Shown here: positions 5,080 to 5,336 of the stretch, piece after piece
How positions within the stretch are numbered: position 1 is the stretch's first letter
Layout: the number at the start of each line of letters is the position of its first letter
NCBI GenBank assembly: GCA_012514415.1
Contig: JAAZAH010000291.1
Span: 1-5,336, forward strand
Direction: 5' to 3'
DNA length: 5,336 nucleotides
Source: Sandaracinaceae bacterium
GTDB taxonomy: Bacteria > Myxococcota_A > Polyangia > Polyangiales > Houyiibacteriaceae
Position numbers and translations under genes: made by a program
The notes under the pieces: generated by a model
The model's database searches: none
Seen by the model: only the letters and a program-made list of their open reading frames with translations
Told to the model about the DNA's origin: nothing

Positions 5080-5336
5080 TCGAGCCTCCGCTCCCGATTC
5101 GAGACGATCCGAGTCCTTGCGAACTTGGGCCGGCAAACGTTTCTTGATCCGGCGGCGTCGGATGGATCGCAGGCGAACCTCGCGCGCGTTAACCGAGCTG
5201 GGTTAGGAAAGCGGTTGGCCTGCTTAAGGACGCAAATTCGCGAAGCCGGCGCGCGCGAAAACTCGTTCAGGGTCTTCTCTAGGAGCGGGCTCGGTCGATC
5301 GCGATGGAGGAGGCCGACGCTCCATAGCGAACGCGA
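5080..5336. other. Region upstream of the cyclase-like gene; no supported gene
   Basis: No reading frame here combines a start codon, ribosome site and protein-like composition. One minus-strand frame is open from the right edge to a TAG at 5279-5281 (ending SIAIDRARS). Another is open to a TAA at 5224-5226 (ending GFANLRP). Either could be the tail of a gene beyond the window, but neither can be chosen. Structures present are TTAACC-GAGCTG-GGTTAG-like symmetry (TAACC/GGTTA, 5190-5205) and a TTCGCG/CGCGAA dyad with an 11-base centre (5237-5259), neither followed by a T-tract. No convincing -35/-10 pair for the cyclase-like gene was found. Confidence 0.5.
5085..5089 (-). promoter_or_regulatory. 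Ribosome binding site GGAGG deciding the start of the cyclase-like gene
   Basis: On the minus strand GGAGG is followed by CTCGA and then the ATG at 5079. The five-base spacing makes this a strong Shine-Dalgarno sequence and favours the shorter 219-residue product over one starting at the TTG at 5136. Confidence 0.75.

Noticed and set aside
5224..5336. C-terminal end of a minus-strand gene entering from the right edge (stops at 5224-5226 or 5279-5281).
   Set aside because: Two frames compete, the stretch is too short for motif recognition, and neither has clearly gene-like composition.

Overview
The window is high-GC DNA (roughly 60-65 % by eye). It carries five protein-coding genes, the first of which is cut by the left edge. 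The likely source is a deltaproteobacterial-grade bacterium such as Myxococcota or Bradymonadota. That is inference, resting on a B12-dependent class II ribonucleotide reductase, high GC, and a small cysteine-rich lipoprotein beginning CGDD with repeated C-x5-C modules, a protein style common in those lineages. No rRNA, tRNA, CRISPR array, transposase or phage gene is visible.

Layout. (1) 2-2218, plus strand: the C-terminal ~738 residues of adenosylcobalamin-dependent ribonucleotide reductase NrdJ, followed by a strong intrinsic terminator (2249-2285). (2) 2297-3103, minus: a glutathione S-transferase-family protein with an omega-like CPFS motif, converging on nrdJ. (3) 3219-3674, minus: a small four-helix membrane protein of unknown function, upstream of and co-directional with the GST gene. 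(4) 3675-3908: a divergent intergenic region with the most regulatory-looking DNA in the window. It holds a pair of GAATCCGG direct repeats 20 bp apart, a TATACT -10-like box, and two back-to-back 6-bp inverted repeats. (5) 3909-4328, plus: a secreted lipoprotein with three tandem four-cysteine modules. (6) 4420-5079, minus: a seven-helix membrane protein that resembles the Pyr4/PaxB-type integral-membrane terpene cyclases, including the Glu and Asp positions expected to be catalytic. (7) 5080-5336: the region upstream of that gene, with no supported coding sequence.

How the genes relate. They do not form one obvious pathway. NrdJ is core metabolism (deoxyribonucleotide supply). The GST and the four-helix membrane protein may share a transcript, although a 115-bp gap and a possible internal promoter leave that open. 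The lipoprotein and the cyclase-like gene converge. The most unusual items are the bacterial Pyr4-like membrane protein standing without a visible prenyltransferase or oxygenase, and the lipoprotein's three-module cysteine pattern with its structured promoter. All family assignments come from motif recognition by reading, not from database searches.
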